The notes under the pieces: model-generated | What the model was told of the DNA's origin: nothing | Database searches by the model: none | Seen by the model: the letters and a program-made list of their open reading frames with translations, nothing else | Program-made: the position numbers and the translations under genes | Part shown: positions 62,926 through 64,000 of the stretch, piece after piece | Position numbering within the stretch: position 1 is the stretch's first letter | Layout: each line of letters starts with the position of its first letter | NCBI GenBank assembly: GCA_963662675.2 | Contig: CAXXHP010000002.1 | Span: 372,001 to 436,000 of the forward strand | DNA from: G963662675 sp963662675 | Lineage (GTDB): Bacteria > Bacteroidota > Bacteroidia > Bacteroidales > Prolixibacteraceae | Length of the DNA: 64,000 nt | Direction: 5' to 3'

Positions 62926-62933
62926 CAAAATTA
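62926..62933 (-). promoter_or_regulatory. -7 promoter element of the mutAB operon
   Basis: The minus strand reads TAATTTTG, an exact TAnnTTTG match, 27 bases before the mutA ATG. It overlaps the rejected TTG start at 62928. Confidence 0.55.
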
Positions 62934-63130
62934 GTGCTTTTTATAGAGGAGTGTTCTATATGTACCAAGTTTTTAACCTTTAAGTAACAAAAATCAGGAT
63001 TTGATTTTCAGGTAATTACACATACACAAATGTAGATGTGTGGATGTTAAGTGGATTTTGGGTCTTGTTTATATCATTTGTAGAGTAGTAGGCTGATTTT
63101 TAAAAGATAAGATTACATGTAGAGTCCTAT

Positions 63131-63277
63131 TTAGAATTCAATTTTATAACTCAAATTAGGAACAACAATCTGGTCGAACTGTTTTTCCGGCTGCCCGGTT
63201 TGTAGGTTGAATTCATACCCACGATATTCAGAATGGCCTAATACATTAAGCAGATGTAATGACCAAATGCTGGAATA
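63131..63277 (-). pseudogene. C-terminal fragment of a TonB-dependent receptor
   Basis: About 48 codons on the minus strand read IWSLHLLNVLGHSEYRGYEF and then LQTGQPEKQFDQIVVPNLSYKIEF to a stop. This is the last part of a TonB-dependent receptor barrel, ending in the typical aromatic C-terminal residue. Nothing of the remaining ~700 or more residues is upstream; the frame runs into antisense of the LuxR-like fragment. It is a remnant from a deletion or rearrangement. Confidence 0.65.
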
Positions 63278-63284
63278 TCTGGGT

Positions 63285-63584
63285 TTGTTTTTTCTGTATG
63301 AAATGCTGAGGGATTTGCAGAGCCTTTGTCGATACCGTCTCATCAATTCTAAGACAGGGGAACTTTTTCATTTCCCTAAAGAAAATCCAGAAACGAACCT
63401 TAGTTTTCGAGAGCAGGAAATTTTGCAATTACTGGCAAAAGGATTTATCAGTAAACAAATAGCGGATCAACTGTTTATCTCAGTAAATACTGTTAACACG
63501 CACAGACAGCGAATAATTGGGAAACTAGAGGTCAGCAATACAGCCGAAGCCGTACAACACGCCTCAAAATTGGGATTGATCTGA
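63285..63584 (+). pseudogene. C-terminal fragment of a LuxR-type regulator
   Basis: The plus-strand frame (open from 63207) is homologous-looking only from about 63285: MLRDLQSLCRYRLINSKTGE, then the LuxR/GerE HTH with LSFREQEILQLLAKGFISKQIADQLFISVNTVNTHRQRIIGKL and the ending VSNTAEAVQHASKLGLI. The sensor half normally in front is missing and replaced by TonB-receptor antisense. It could still be translated as a small HTH protein, but a broken gene is more likely. Confidence 0.65.
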
Positions 63585-63925
63585 ATACACCAATCTATCC
63601 TTTTCCTCAAAAAAAAAATTACTTAATATTTCTGTGAAAAATTGTATTAAGAAAGTTGGCTTTTGATTTCTTCGGAAGACCTTATTCCCCAAAGAATTGG
63701 AATAACTTTAAAGGATGACAAAGTGAAATATTATGCAGATAAATCCAGCCAATGCAGATTTGTTGTACAACAAAGCTAGCTTTCCCTGATTGATTCCTTT
63801 ATATTGGGGTGGAATACATGATTAATTTGCATAAAACGAATATGAAGATTACGAAAAACAGTTCTTTTAATGACAAACAAAACGATTAATAGGGTCATAT
63901 TAGATAAGTTCTCAAAAATTTGACA
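63585..63925 (+). other. Intergenic region before the SDR gene
   Basis: No gene was recognised in 341 bases. It holds two adjacent palindromes (63760-63783), listed separately, and AT-rich sequence that probably includes the promoter of the following gene. Confidence 0.5.
63760..63783 (+). promoter_or_regulatory. Twin palindromes upstream of the SDR gene
   Basis: TTGTTGTACAACAA (63760-63773) and AAAGCTAGCTTT (63772-63783) are both perfect and overlap by two bases. Such short symmetric sites usually bind dimeric regulators. They lie about 145 bases before the SDR start. Confidence 0.4.
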
Positions 63926-64000
63926 ATGAAGGATAATAATTTACGATACACTCTGATAACTGGTGCAAGTACCGGATTAGGTAAAGGATTTGCGATTGAA
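63926..64000 (+). CDS. Short-chain dehydrogenase/reductase, N-terminal 25 codons (runs off the window)
   Basis: From the ATG at 63926 the frame reads MKDNNLRYTLITGASTGLGK and continues to the window edge. TGASTGLGKG is the SDR nucleotide-binding motif TGxxxGxG. The substrate cannot be told. It is preceded by a possible operator pair. Confidence 0.8.
   Translation, partial: MKDNNLRYTLITGASTGLGKGFAIE

Noticed and set aside
63800..63835. Possible sigma-54 promoter before the SDR gene (GG...TTGCA)
   Set aside because: The GG and GC doublets are not at the required -24/-12 spacing.

Overview
This is a chromosomal window from a member of the Bacteroidota, most likely class Bacteroidia near the Marinilabiliales or Prolixibacteraceae (order-level placement is inference). 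The signs are a SusC/SusD pair, a type IX secretion C-terminal sorting domain on an M1 peptidase, the Bacteroidota-typical run ftsX / DUF3098 / uppP / truB / queA, DUF5723 and DUF3098 proteins, weak Shine-Dalgarno signals, and at least nine exact matches to the Bacteroidota -7 promoter element TAnnTTTG in front of genes. No rRNA, tRNA, CRISPR array, prophage or insertion sequence was recognised.

Layout. 1-4555 (minus): end of a surface-polysaccharide locus, with a partial capsule-synthesis-like protein, a ferredoxin/FrhB/polysaccharide pyruvyl transferase fusion and a Wzx-like flippase. 4583-12846 (plus): envelope and RNA housekeeping genes (YfhO-like membrane protein, ftsX, DUF3098, uppP, truB, queA, rnhA, waaA). 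13164-15722: B12-dependent ribonucleotide reductase, followed by a strong terminator and about 1.4 kb of apparently non-coding DNA. 17180-30895: a polysaccharide or glycoside utilisation locus (susC, susD, two CE1-like esterases, an apparently exported flavodoxin-like protein, two type-B carboxylesterases, a GH3 glucosidase). 31080-37414: TetR regulator plus a complete RND efflux system (adaptor, pump, TolC-like channel). 37629-46325: MFS transporter, asnS, a DUF5723 protein, rpoN, a PAP2-like membrane protein and a PhoB/PhoR-like two-component pair. 46378-48724: a four-repeat, 11-bp-period Pho-box-like array driving a PiT phosphate transporter with a PhoU-like tail. 49198-50652 (minus): folM-folX-folK, which suggests tetrahydromonapterin synthesis. 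50920-56463: tandem universal stress protein, riboflavin synthase, a small unknown protein, a T9SS-exported M1 peptidase and rfbB. 56538-58724: a repeat island with three copies of a ~200-bp element interleaved with a GIY-YIG nuclease gene and a DUF2971 gene. 58804-62898 (minus): both subunits of methylmalonyl-CoA mutase. 63131-63584: two facing gene fragments (TonB-dependent receptor tail and LuxR-type HTH tail). The window ends in the first 25 codons of a short-chain dehydrogenase.

How it fits together. The organism depends on cobalamin at least twice (class II RNR and methylmalonyl-CoA mutase, the latter typical of succinate/propionate metabolism). The utilisation locus looks aimed at acylated glycosides or decorated oligosaccharides: four esterases from two families and one glucosidase, but no endo-acting glycanase in view. 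The phosphate module is self-contained: kinase, regulator, operator and transporter are adjacent.

The most unusual structure is the 56.5-58.7 kb island. Each ~200-bp unit carries two palindromes facing each other, a -7 promoter match pointing into the next gene in the two copies that have one, and hairpins whose stems differ while a GAAACAAGTTC core is conserved. A GIY-YIG nuclease gene sits between two such palindromes and takes its own stop codon from one. This resembles a REPIN/RAYT-type arrangement with a different nuclease family, but that is a hypothesis.
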